DNA of 64,000 bases from Rattus norvegicus. Lineage: Eukaryota > Chordata > Mammalia > Rodentia > Muridae. The notes under the pieces were generated by a model. It saw only the letters and a list, made by a program, of their open reading frames with translations. It searched no databases and was not told the origin of the DNA. Numbering within the stretch: the first letter of the stretch is position 1; each line of letters begins with the position of its first letter. Where the stretch lies: contig NC_086020.1 in the NCBI RefSeq assembly GCF_036323735.1, positions 84,507,710 through 84,571,709 on the forward strand, given 5' to 3'. This document shows positions 10,223 through 17,893 of the stretch, one piece after another. The translations under genes were made by a program, and so were the position numbers.

Positions 10223-11296
10223 TTAGTTTCTTGCTTCTTCTAGGGTATAGCTTGCCTCCTTATGTTGGGCTTTACCATTTATTATCCTTTGTAGTGCTGG
10301 ATTTGTAGAAAGATATTGTGTAAATTTGGTTTTGTCATGGAATATCTTGGTTTCTCCATCAATGTTAATTGAGAGTTTTGCTGGATACAGTAACCTGGGC
10401 TGGCATTTGTGTTCTCTTAGGGTCTGTATAACATCAGTCCAGGATCTTCTGGCCTTCATAGTTTCTGGCGAGAAGTCTGGTGTGATTCTGATAGGTCTCC
10501 CTTTATATGTTACTTGACCTTTTTCCCTTACTGCTTTTAATATTCTTTCTTTATTTTGTGCGTTTGGTGTTTTGACAATTATGTGACGGGAGGTGTTTCT
10601 TTTCTGGTTCAATCTGTTTGGAGTTCTGTAGGCTTCTTGTATGTCTATGGATATCTCTTTTTTTAGGTTAGGGAAGTTTTCTTCTATGATTTTGTTGAAG
10701 ATATTTACTGGTCCTTTGAGCTGGTAGTCTTCACTCTCTTCTATACCTATTATCCTTAGGTTTGATCTTCTCATTGAGTCCTGGATTTCCTGTATGTTTT
10801 GGACCAGTAGCTTTTTCCGCTTTACATTATCTTTGACAGTTGAGTCAATGATTTCTATGGAATCTTCTGCTCCTGAGATTCTCTCTTCTATCTCTTGTAT
10901 TCTGTTGGTGAAGCTTGTATCTACAGCTCCCTGTCTCTTCTTTTGGTTTTCTATATCCAGGGTTGTTTCCATGTGTTCTTTTTTGATTGCTTCTATTTCC
11001 ATTTTTAATTCCTTCAACTGTTTGATTGTGTTTTCCTGGAATTCTTTCAGGGATTTTTGCGATTCCTCTCTGTAGGCTTTTACTTGTTTATTAATGTTTT
11101 CCTGTGCTTCCCTAAGTGTGTTCATGTCTTTCTTGAAGTCCTCCAGCATCATGATCAAATATGATTTTGAAACTAGATCTTGCTTTTCTGGTGTGTTTGG
11201 ATATTCCATGTTTGTTTTGGTGGGAGAATTGGGCTCCGATGATGGCATGTAGTCTTGGTTTCTGTTGCTTGGGTTCCTGCGCTTGCCTCTTGCCAT
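10223..11296 (-). CDS. L1 ORF1p: RNA-binding coiled-coil protein (intact)
   Basis: ORF1p forms trimers, coats L1 RNA in cytoplasmic particles and has nucleic-acid chaperone activity. The frame of 357 residues is uninterrupted and has the usual start MARGKRRNPS. A basic/polar N-terminus (1-45) is followed by a long coiled coil (about 45-170, rich in K/E/L heptads), an RRM-like domain beginning at RRSNLRIIGIEE (about 177-275) and the C-terminal domain with RPIRITPDFSPETMKARRSW. It is 16 residues shorter than ORF1p of L1 number 3. The difference lies in a repeated part of the coiled coil, a known length-variable region of rodent L1s. Nothing in the frame predicts loss of function. Confidence 0.95.
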   Translation of the reverse strand: MARGKRRNPSNRNQDYMPSSEPNSPTKTNMEYPNTPEKQDLVSKSYLIMMLEDFKKDMNTLREAQENINKQVKAYREESQKSLKEFQENTIKQLKELKMEIEAIKKEHMETTLDIENQKKRQGAVDTSFTNRIQEIEERISGAEDSIEIIDSTVKDNVKRKKLLVQNIQEIQDSMRRSNLRIIGIEESEDYQLKGPVNIFNKIIEENFPNLKKEISIDIQEAYRTPNRLNQKRNTSRHIIVKTPNAQNKERILKAVREKGQVTYKGRPIRITPDFSPETMKARRSWTDVIQTLREHKCQPRLLYPAKLSINIDGETKIFHDKTKFTQYLSTNPALQRIINGKAQHKEASYTLEEARN

Positions 11297-11494
11297 CAGA
11301 TTATCTCTAGTGTTACTTTGTTCTGCTATTTCTGACAGTGGCTAGACTGTCCTATAAGCCTGTGTGTCAGGAGTGCTGTAGACCTGTTTTCCTCTCTTTC
11401 AGTCAGTTATGGGGACAGAGTGTTCTGCTTTCGGGCGTGTAGTTTTTCCTCTCTACAGGTCTTCAGCTGTTCCTGTGGGCCTGTGTCTTGAGTT

Positions 11495-11638
11495 CACCAG
11501 GCAGCTTTCTTGCAGCAGAAAATTTGGTCTTACCTGTGGTCCCGAGGCTCAGGTTCGCTCGTGGGGTGCTGCCCAGGGGCTCTCTGCAGCGGCAGCAACC
11601 AGGAAGACCTGTGCCGCCCCTTCCGGGAGCTTCAGTGC
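11495..11638 (-). repeat. L1 monomer homologous block, inner copy
   Basis: It starts at TCACCAGGCAGCTTTC and ends at GAGCTTCAGTGC. It is nearly identical to 12100-12243, and the equivalent block is visible in L1 number 3 from about 63803. Confidence 0.85.
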
Positions 11639-12099
11639 ACCAGGGTTCCAGATGGTCTTTGGCTTTTTCCTCTGGCGTCCGAGATGTGTGTGCAGGGAGC
11701 AGTCTCTTCTGGTTTCCCAGGCTTGTCTGCCTCTCTGAAGGTTTAGCTCTCCCTCCCACGGGATTTGGGTGCAGAGAACTATTTATCCGGTCTGTTTCCT
11801 TCAGGGTCCGGCGGTGTCTCTGGCAGGTGTCCTGCTGCTCCTGGGCCCTCCCCCATGGGAGCCCAGAGGCCTTATACAGTTTCCTCTTGGGCCAGGGATG
11901 TGGGCAGGGGTGAGCAGTGTTGGTGGTCTCTTCCGCTCTGCAGCCTCAGGAGTGCCCACCTGACCAGGCGGTTGGGTCTCTTTCTCACCGGGTCTGGGAG
12001 TAGAGAGCTGCTGCGGGCCGGGATCCTCGGGTGTGGGACTTCCGGTAAACACAGAACGTGCCTGGTCCTAGAGAAATTCTGCTTCCTTGTGTCCCAAGC

Positions 12100-12243
12100 T
12101 CACCAGGCAGCTTTCTTGCAGCAGAAAATTTGGTCTTACCTGTGGTCCCGAGGCTCAGGTTCGCTCGTGGGGTGCTGCCCAGGGGCTCTCTGCAGCGGCA
12201 GCAACCAGGAAGACCTGTGCCGCCCCTTCCGGGAGCTTCAGTG
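12100..12243 (-). repeat. L1 monomer homologous block, outer truncated copy
   Basis: This is the second copy of the 144-bp block at a 605-bp distance. The element ends just beyond it at 12245, at the target-site duplication, so reverse transcription or transcription initiation ended inside this monomer. Confidence 0.85.
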
Positions 12244-12245
12244 CC

Positions 12246-12486
12246 GCGTTTATTGCATCTTGAAGAGGAGAGACGCCACGGCCCCAGAGAGTGTTAGCTT
12301 TATATACCCCAAAGCAACGTGTTCCTTCCTGATTGGCCGCATAGCCGTGATCTCATTGGCACGCCCCAAGGTAGGCAAAGACTTGGTGCGAACACACCCT
12401 TGCGCATGCGCACTGCGTCCTTCGGGGGTGGACAACAGCTGTGCCCTGTACTAACAGACAGCAGCTGGTACGGGTGGCTACCAACA
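12246..12486 (-). repeat. 3' LTR, proximal (U3/R) part, right of the nested L1
   Basis: It matches 17646-17887 of the 5' LTR. On the minus strand it begins TGTTGGTAGCC (12486 downward). It holds a palindromic TGCGCATGCGCA (12401-12412, a good match to the NRF1 consensus), a CCAATCAGG box, and a TATATAAAGC TATA box (12297-12305). Together with 5543-5618 it makes an LTR of about 303 bp. By eye it differs from the 5' LTR at about 16 positions plus one indel. Confidence 0.9.
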
Positions 12487-12498
12487 CCTCCCCCTCTC
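12487..12498 (-). other. Polypurine tract
   Basis: On the minus strand GAGAGGGGGAGG lies immediately upstream of the 3' LTR start TGTTGG. This is the position and composition expected for the plus-strand primer of reverse transcription. Confidence 0.85.
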
Positions 12499-12717
12499 AA
12501 ATAATATAAAGAACAAGTTCAATCAACCATTGGGCTCTTATAGGACCCTCAGTGTTCGAGACCTTGAATGGATGTGACAAGGGCAAGGTAGCTTCCTGCG
12601 TGCAATGGGACTAACCCTGCAGGGTGCAAAGGCTACCTTTAGGTGTAGGACACCCAATCCTGGTACAATGTCTCAAAGGACTCAGGGTGCATGGGCTTTC
12701 TGAACACAATCCCATTG
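12499..12717 (-). other. Proviral sequence between env remnant and polypurine tract
   Basis: No open frame of note was seen. This is the short 3' untranslated stretch expected downstream of env in a class II provirus. Confidence 0.5.
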
Positions 12718-13200
12718 TCAATCCTTAAGCATGTTTAACCAAACTGAGGGAGATGAGCCCACATCAAGTGCTGTAAGGGCCTGCGCAATGACCACTTTGT
12801 CACGTTGCTGTTGGGCACGTAGCTTACACACCAACCATAGCATAAACACTATCCCTCCGCACAAAAGCATGCAAACCCCAATTACTCCCGCCCACTCCTT
12901 GAAGTGGGTCATGGCAGATGTGATCCAGGAAGATAGTCCCTCTGCGAAAGAAGCATCAACTCTTGTGGAATTCATGGTTACAATGGCCACGCGCAGCTGC
13001 TCCATCAAATTGTCAAATTCACTAGTCCAATTTCTTTGGCTGTCGAGATGGCATAGGCCCCTCCTGTCTGGCCGGCCACCAGCCAGAAATCCAGGTGGCA
13101 TTCAGCTTTTACAGGGCCCAGATGAATCCCGTGGCAAATTAAACCACGCTGCAGTCTGATTCTTATCTAACGGCAAAAGGGGCAAACAACTTTGGAAAGC
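12718..13200 (-). pseudogene. Env remnant: transmembrane-subunit C-terminus
   Basis: A retroviral Env transmembrane subunit anchors the glycoprotein in the virion membrane. The 127-codon frame (12718-13101) has a glycosylation-type NWT, a helical ectodomain part and then a clear membrane span (around GVIGVCMLLCGGIVFMLWLV). A basic cytoplasmic stretch follows, and it ends in a tail of betaretroviral type (…VWLNMLKD). Upstream, about 13045-13160, a different frame carries cysteine-bearing env-like residues, so a frameshift near 13040 probably separates the two parts. No surface subunit or fusion peptide is evident. Identification rests on the membrane span, tail and location before the polypurine tract. 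Confidence 0.65.
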
Positions 13201-14133
13201 AAAACTCAACCTCCAACAAACAATCTAGTCTCCAAAATCCAGTCTCCAAGGCACCGAGTCTATACAAGGTTTGACTGTCAATTCTTACATATGAACGCAT
13301 GATGGTGTGGTCTCCAATACCTCAACAAAGAGACATTGCCCTTAAAATCTTTTAGAAGCCTGGTTTCTAAGATAAGAGTTCCATAAAAATATTGTCCGAA
13401 TTTAGACCTGTTTCCCTAGATTGGCTCATGCCACATGTTGTCTAGAATAACTCTATCCAAATTAACAGTTTTATGTCAACTTTGTTACCAATGTTACACT
13501 TTTTTTTCTCAACTTTCTGTTACCAATGTTACATTTTTTAACCATATCCAATAACATAAAAGCCAATAGTCCATAACCAAGGCATGTAGAGAATAATTAT
13601 ACATTTAGAACCAATCAGAAACAAAATTGAAGTGGCTACACATATCTTCAATATTTAGACCAAACACCATTATGACTTTTCTAGCTGTGATTTTAAGAGA
13701 AGCATCTTGTCACCTGCTAAGTCTAATAATCAGCTCATGCAGATGCTCATCCCCCGGCAGCTTCTCCAGCTGACCCAGGCTCCTACTACAGGTGCAAGGC
13801 TCCAAGGGCTGATTGAACTGCTTTTTATTCATTTGTTCCTGTTTTGAAACGAGTTAAAATCAAATCAAGGTGTGAACGACCAGCAGATAAGTTTTTTTTT
13901 TAATTTTTTTTTTTTTTACCATTTTCTCTTTTGAACATGAAACATAAAACATTTAAGCAACAAGAAACAAAAACCACAGACATAAACTGACATACATGGA
14001 CAGCTTGGTGCACCAAGGACAGACAATAGACAGAGGGAAAAAACTAGATGGTGTCCCACCAAAGGGACTCCAATAGGAGTCAGCAGAGAGGTAGGATTTC
14101 CCCTTTCCCACCACTTCCATGGTGACCATCCAC
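13201..14133 (-). other. Proviral internal sequence, unassigned, with a poly(T) tract
   Basis: No recognisable gag, pol or env frame was seen. Two T runs (about 13891-13918) could be the A-tail of a small minus-strand retroposed insertion or simple low-complexity. I could not identify a SINE body beside them. Short direct repeats (GTTACCAATGTTAC) occur around 13488-13533. Confidence 0.35.
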
Positions 14134-14300
14134 TCAAGTGGAGTTGATATGGACGATGGATTGTCTCAATTCCTGGACTAGTCCATCAACGTGTTGAAAC
14201 CAAATTCCTGTAAGATACTGAGATATATTACGGGATATCTGAGCAGCACGACTGACATTCACAAATGGTATGGAAGTGAAACACAGTCCTGAATATTTCC
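14134..14300 (-). pseudogene. Second env-like fragment
   Basis: One minus-strand frame of about 45 codons ends at a stop at 14134-14136. It has two NxS/T sequons and a helix ending in a motif (LRQSIVHINST) that resembles LRVAIVTMNST at the start of the other env piece (about 13000). Upstream codons lie in a different frame. It could be another part of the same env transmembrane ectodomain or a partial duplication. Confidence is low. Confidence 0.35.
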
Positions 14301-14598
14301 ACTCACAACCCAATTACATTAACTCCATCAAGCTGTGCATGGGCATTGAGATGTCCTTGGGGGTAGGGAGTAGGAAAAATGAAACTAATGCTGTAGCTTA
14401 TGTGTCCTGACTGGTCCCAGCTGAAAGACCTTGAGACCAGGAATCCAAGTAGGCACACTCAGTACAATTCTCAAGACAAAAGTTTAGAATCGAGATATCT
14501 TTTTGTTTGATTCTCCTGAATAAATTTTTTAGGCAGTCTACCTCTATCAAATCTGATCAGTATGACTCTGTGAAGTTTCCAGAGCCTAATCACATCTT
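14301..14598 (-). other. Proviral internal sequence without a readable frame
   Basis: This lies between the gag stop and the env-like fragment. No pol motif was recognised here, so gag is joined almost directly to env-side sequence. Confidence 0.4.
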
Positions 14599-15083
14599 TT
14601 ACAAGCACAAAGACAAAATTTTTCTCCCAAAATATGTGTTCCTTTTATCTCCTTTTCTTTTCTTTTTTTCTTTCGAGACCTTTTCTCCCTCCGACATACT
14701 TTCTTGTTGCTCTGCAAGGACCCTCTGACCTGTCCTAACGGCTGTAACAGCTTCCCACACAAAGAAAAAAATAAACAAAATTACCAGCCTTGCCCACAAA
14801 AGATCCATAACGTTCGGTTTCTTCACAGTGGGTCTCCACCTAGGCCCATATCTTTCTTCTTCATAGCGAGCTGCCTCATCTTCTAAATCCTCTTCCTCAG
14901 AGGGGCTAAGCTCATCTGTTTCTGAACTATCCAGCCCCAAAGCCTCTAACTCCTCTACCTGATAAAGGCTTTTTTTTCGGGGTTTTCTTCTCCTCCTTCC
15001 CCGTTTCTCTCCCAGGGCGTCCTTTCCCCTATCTCTCGCTTCCTCAGATCCAAGGTCCTTGGAACGGCCTCTTTTCTTAGGTG
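14599..15083 (-). pseudogene. Gag, second segment (after the nested L1)
   Basis: Gag is the retroviral structural polyprotein. This segment is an open minus-strand frame from the L1 target site to a stop at 14599. It starts with a very lysine/arginine-rich part (about 15083-14975), then a strongly acidic part with SPSEEEDLEDEAARYEEER (about 14900-14860). A hydrophobic span (around LLWARLVILFIFFFVWEAV, about 14806-14750) and a lysine-rich end follow. The acidic region resembles the IAP Gag linker in style, as I recall the family. Capsid and nucleocapsid motifs are missing. Its frame is the same as that of the first gag segment at the target site, so gag was open here when the L1 inserted. Confidence 0.65.
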
Positions 15084-15094
15084 CACCTTTCCTT
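15084..15094. repeat. L1 number 2 target-site duplication, left copy
   Basis: CACCTTTCCTT is repeated at 17214-17224. The minus-strand sequence at this site (purine-rich, AAGGAAAGG) fits an L1 endonuclease target only loosely, but the duplication is exact. Confidence 0.8.
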
Positions 15095-17213
15095 TTTTTT
15101 TTTTTTTATTAACTTGAGTATTTCTTATATACATTTCGAGTGTTATTCCCTTTCCCAGTTTCCGGGCAAACATCCCCTCCCCCCTCGCCTTCTTTATGGG
15201 TGTTCCCCTCCCCATCCTCCCCCCATTGCCGCCCTCCCCCAACAATCTAGTTCACTGGGGGTTCAGTCTTAGCAGGACCCAGGGCTTCCCCTTCCACTGG
15301 TGCTCTTACTAGGATATTCATTGCTACCTATGAGGTCAGAGTCCAGGGTCAGTCCATGTCTAGTCTTTAGGTAGTGGCTTAGTCCCTGGAAGCTCTGGTT
15401 GCTTGGCATTGTTGTACATATGGGGTCTTGAGCCCCTTCAAGCTCTTCCAGTTCTTTCTCTGATTCCTTCAACGGGGGTCCTATTCTCAGTTCAGTGGTT
15501 TGCTGCTGGCATTCGCCTCTGTATTTGCTGTATTCTGGCTGTGTCTCTCAGGAGCGATCTACATCCAGCTCCTGTCGGCCTGCACTTCTTTGCTTCATCC
15601 ATCTTGTCTAATTGGATGGCTGTATATGTATGGGCCACATGTGGGGCAGGCTCTGAATGGGTGTTCCTTCTGTGTCTGTTTTAATCTTTGCCTTTCTATT
15701 CCCTGCCAAGGGTATTCTTGTTCCCCTTTTAAAGAAGGAGTGAAGCATTCACATTTTGGTCATCTGTCTTGAGTTTCATTTGTTCTAGGCATCTAGAGTA
15801 ATCCAAGCATTTGGGCTAATAGCCACTTATCAATGAGTGCACACCATGTGTGTTTTTCTGTGATTGGGTTACCTCACTCAGGATGATATTTTCCAGTTCC
15901 AACCATTTGTCTACGAATTTCATAAAGTCATTGTTTTTGATAGCTGAGTAATATTCCATTGTGTAGATGTACCACATTTTCTGTATCCATTCCTCTGTTG
16001 AAGGGCATCTAGGTTCTTTCCAGCTTCTGGCTATTATAAATAAGGCTGCGATGAACATAGTGGAGCACGTGTCTTTTTCATATGTTGGGGCATCTTTTGG
16101 GTATATGCCCAAGAGTTGTATAGCTGGATCCTCAGGCAGTTCAATGTCCAATTTTCTGAGGAACCTCCAGACTGATTTCCAGAATGGTTGTACCAGTCTG
16201 CAATCCCACCAAAAATGGAGAAGTGTTCCTCTTTCTCCATATCCTCGCCAGCATCTGCTGTCACCTGAGTTTTTGATCTTAGCCATTCTCACTGGTGTGA
16301 GGTGAAATCTCAGGGTTGTTTTGATTTGCATTTCCCTTATGGCTAAAGATGTTGAACATTTCTTTAGGTGTTTCTCAGCCATTCGGCATTCCTCAGCTGT
16401 GAATTCTTTGTTTAGCTCTGAACTCCATTTTTTAATAGGGTTATTTGTCTCCCTGCGGTCTAACTTCTTGAGTTCTTTGTATATTTTGGATATAAGGCCT
16501 CTATCAGTTGTAGGATTGGTAAAGATCTTTTCCCAATCTGTTGGTTGCTGTTTTGTCCTAACAACAGTGTCCTTTGCCCTACAGAAGCTTTGCAGTTTTA
16601 TGAGATCCCATTTGTCGATTCTTGATCTTAGAGCATAAGCCATTGGTGTTTTGTTCAGGAAATTTTTTCCAGTGCCCATGTGTTCCAGATGCTTCCCTAG
16701 TTTTTCTTCTATTAGTTTGAGTGTATCTGGTTTGATGTGGAGGTCCTTGATCCACTTGGATTTAAGCTTTGTACAGGGTGATAAGCATGGATTGATCTGC
16801 ATTCTTCTACATGTTGACCTCCAGTTGAACCAGCACCATTTACTGAAAATGCTATCTTTTTTCCATTTGATGGTTTTGGCTCCTTTGTCAAAAATCAAGT
16901 GCCCATAGGTGTGTGGGTTTATTTCTGGGTCTTCAATTCTGTTCCATTGGTCTATCTGTCTGTCTCTGTACCAACACCATGCAGTTTTTATCACTATTGC
17001 TCTGTAATACTGCTTGAGTTCAGGGATAGTGATTTCCCCCTGAAGTCCTTTTATTGTTGAGGATAGTTTTAAGTCTCCTGGGTTTTTTGTTATTCCAGAT
17101 GAATTTGCAAATTGTTCTGTCTAACGCTTTGAAGAATTGGATTGGTATTTTGATGGGGATTGCATTGAATCTGTGGATCGCTTTTGGTAAAATGGCCATT
17201 TTTACTATATTAC
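15095..17213 (-). mobile_element. 5'-truncated L1 number 2, inserted in gag
   Basis: The minus-strand element has an A-tail (T run at 15093-15107), a 3'UTR with the same G-rich block as L1 number 1, and the 3' third of ORF2. It stops abruptly at 17212 inside the reverse-transcriptase region. An 11-bp duplication brackets it. At about 2.1 kb it is a typical dead-on-arrival truncated copy. Confidence 0.92.
15816..17212 (-). pseudogene. L1 number 2 ORF2 fragment (C-terminal part)
   Basis: The last 392 codons (15816-16994) are open and run to the normal ORF2 stop, covering the cysteine-rich segment and the C-terminal tail that L1 number 1 has lost from its frame. A 1-bp insertion near 17033 (GTGATTTCCCCC against GTGATTCCCCC in L1 number 1) breaks the frame upstream. 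Codons above it continue in another frame to the 5' truncation at 17212, where they run on into gag. It has no start, endonuclease or FADD motif. Confidence 0.9.
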
Positions 17214-17224
17214 CACCTTTCCTT
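17214..17224. repeat. L1 number 2 target-site duplication, right copy
   Basis: CACCTTTCCTT is the exact copy of 15084-15094 and marks the 5' end of the truncated L1. Confidence 0.8.
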
Positions 17225-17475
17225 CTTAAAGCTTCGAATCTTTCACCTTGCTCTGTTTCTGACATGCTGTCCTGTAACTCCTCTAACGCCCCTTGTCCTG
17301 CTATTACTGTTGGGCGGCATTTCTCATCTTCTAGGCAGGACTTCTGACTGTGCCTAGCGGCAGCCACAAAATCAAAAACCAAAAGAAAAAGAGTGAGCGC
17401 TGCCAAAACAATAACAAAAGCTTCCACCGTATCTTCTAATGGGGGAGAGAGATGAGAGAGATCAAGACCAAACAT
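17225..17475 (-). pseudogene. Gag, N-terminal segment (before the nested L1)
   Basis: The frame starts at the first ATG (17475) about 90 bp after the primer-binding site, a normal distance for a gag leader. Some 84 proviral codons precede the L1. They encode a short hydrophilic lead (MFGLDLSHLSPP), a strong membrane-type span at about residues 18-42 and a glutamate-rich part. A hydrophobic segment near the N-terminus would suit a Gag that enters the endoplasmic reticulum, as IAP Gag does; this is inference. The open frame then runs by chance into L1 ORF2 codons, so the 151-codon frame ending at 17020 is a gag-L1 chimera. Confidence 0.65.
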
Positions 17476-17562
17476 GCCTCTCAGAGCTTACCTTCGTCCT
17501 GCAGTTCTGAATCTTCTCTGCGAGTGGAGGGTCTCCTCGGCGCCGGCGACGGTGAGGCGTTT

Positions 17563-17580
17563 TTCCGGGTTTCAGCACCA
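17563..17580 (-). other. Primer-binding site, tRNA-Phe type
   Basis: On the minus strand TGGTGCTGAAACCCGGAA lies two bases after the 5' LTR end. It matches the complement of the tRNA-Phe 3' end at all but about two positions. tRNA-Phe priming is characteristic of IAP-type elements. Confidence 0.8.
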
Positions 17581-17582
17581 AA

Positions 17583-17887
17583 TGTCCCGCGCTATTGTCT
17601 CACCAGCAAGAACGCATGTGGACACCAGGATCCTTCTGCAGCAAAGAGTTTATTGCATCTTGAAGAGGAGAGACGCCGCGGCCCCAGAGAGTGTTAGCTT
17701 TATATCCCCCAAAGCAATGTGTTCCTTCCTGATTGGCCACATAGCCATGATCTCATTGGCACGCCCCAGGGTAGGCAAAGACTTGGTGCGAACACACCCT
17801 TGCGCATGCGCATTGCGTCCCTCGGGGGGTGGACAACAGCTGTGTCCTGTACTAACAGACAACAGCTGGTAAGGGTGGCTACCAACA
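17583..17887 (-). repeat. 5' LTR, intact
   Basis: The LTR is 305 bp with TGTTGG…GGGACA ends on the minus strand. It holds an NRF1-like palindrome TGCGCATGCGCA (17801-17812), a CCAATCAGG box, a GATATAAAGC TATA-like box (about 17698-17707) and an AATAAA poly(A) signal (about 17648-17653). It is the better preserved of the two LTRs because no L1 interrupts it. The TATA box is weaker than in the 3' LTR copy. Confidence 0.92.
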
Positions 17888-17893
17888 CCACTC
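17888..17893. repeat. Provirus target-site duplication, right copy
   Basis: CCACTC is identical to 5537-5542 and directly follows the 5' LTR start. Confidence 0.9.

Larger units (their letters stand above)
5619..12245 (-). mobile_element. Full-length L1 (LINE-1) number 1, inserted in the proviral 3' LTR
   Basis: Read on the minus strand it has, in order, a CpG-rich 5'UTR with a 605-bp monomer repeat (11297-12245), intact ORF1 (10223-11296), a 59-bp spacer, near-complete ORF2 (6600-10163), a 3'UTR with a G-rich tract, and an A-tail (T run from 5619). The unit of about 6.6 kb is full length for rat L1. A 13-bp duplication brackets it. It closely resembles the L1 at 57848-64000, so it is a young subfamily. 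A 2-bp deletion in ORF2 near 6641 probably prevents autonomous movement. Confidence 0.93.
11297..12245 (-). promoter_or_regulatory. L1 number 1 5'UTR promoter with ~1.2 monomers
   Basis: This GC- and CpG-rich block lies upstream of ORF1 on the minus strand. A 144-bp segment (11495-11638) recurs almost exactly at 12100-12243, a period of 605 bp. That fits the about 600-bp monomers of rat L1 promoters. It contains one full monomer, an outer monomer truncated after about 146 bp, and a non-repeated tether (11297-11494) next to ORF1. Rodent L1 monomers carry the internal RNA polymerase II promoter. Confidence 0.85.
5543..17887 (-). mobile_element. Defective class II endogenous retrovirus (IAP/ERVK-like) carrying two nested L1s
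   Basis: A complete insertion unit is visible on the minus strand: 5' LTR (17583-17887), primer-binding site (17563-17580), gag start and second gag piece, env remnants, polypurine tract (12487-12498) and 3' LTR (12246-12486 plus 5543-5618). It is bounded by the 6-bp duplication CCACTC. Without the two L1s the provirus is only about 3.6 kb. Internal sequence is about 3 kb, with no reverse-transcriptase, protease or integrase signature seen, so pol is deleted. The tRNA-Phe-like primer site and the acidic/lysine-rich gag segment suggest the IAP branch; naming the exact rat family would need a database search. It cannot replicate on its own. Confidence 0.85.

Noticed and set aside
11765..12454. 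A 229-codon plus-strand frame across the L1 5' end and LTR
   Set aside because: It crosses the boundary between two unrelated elements, L1 5'UTR and LTR, and the GC-rich sequence lacks stops by composition.
17020..17475. A novel 151-codon fusion gene
   Set aside because: It is a chance read-through from truncated gag into the inserted L1, with no sign of selection or promoter of its own other than the LTR.
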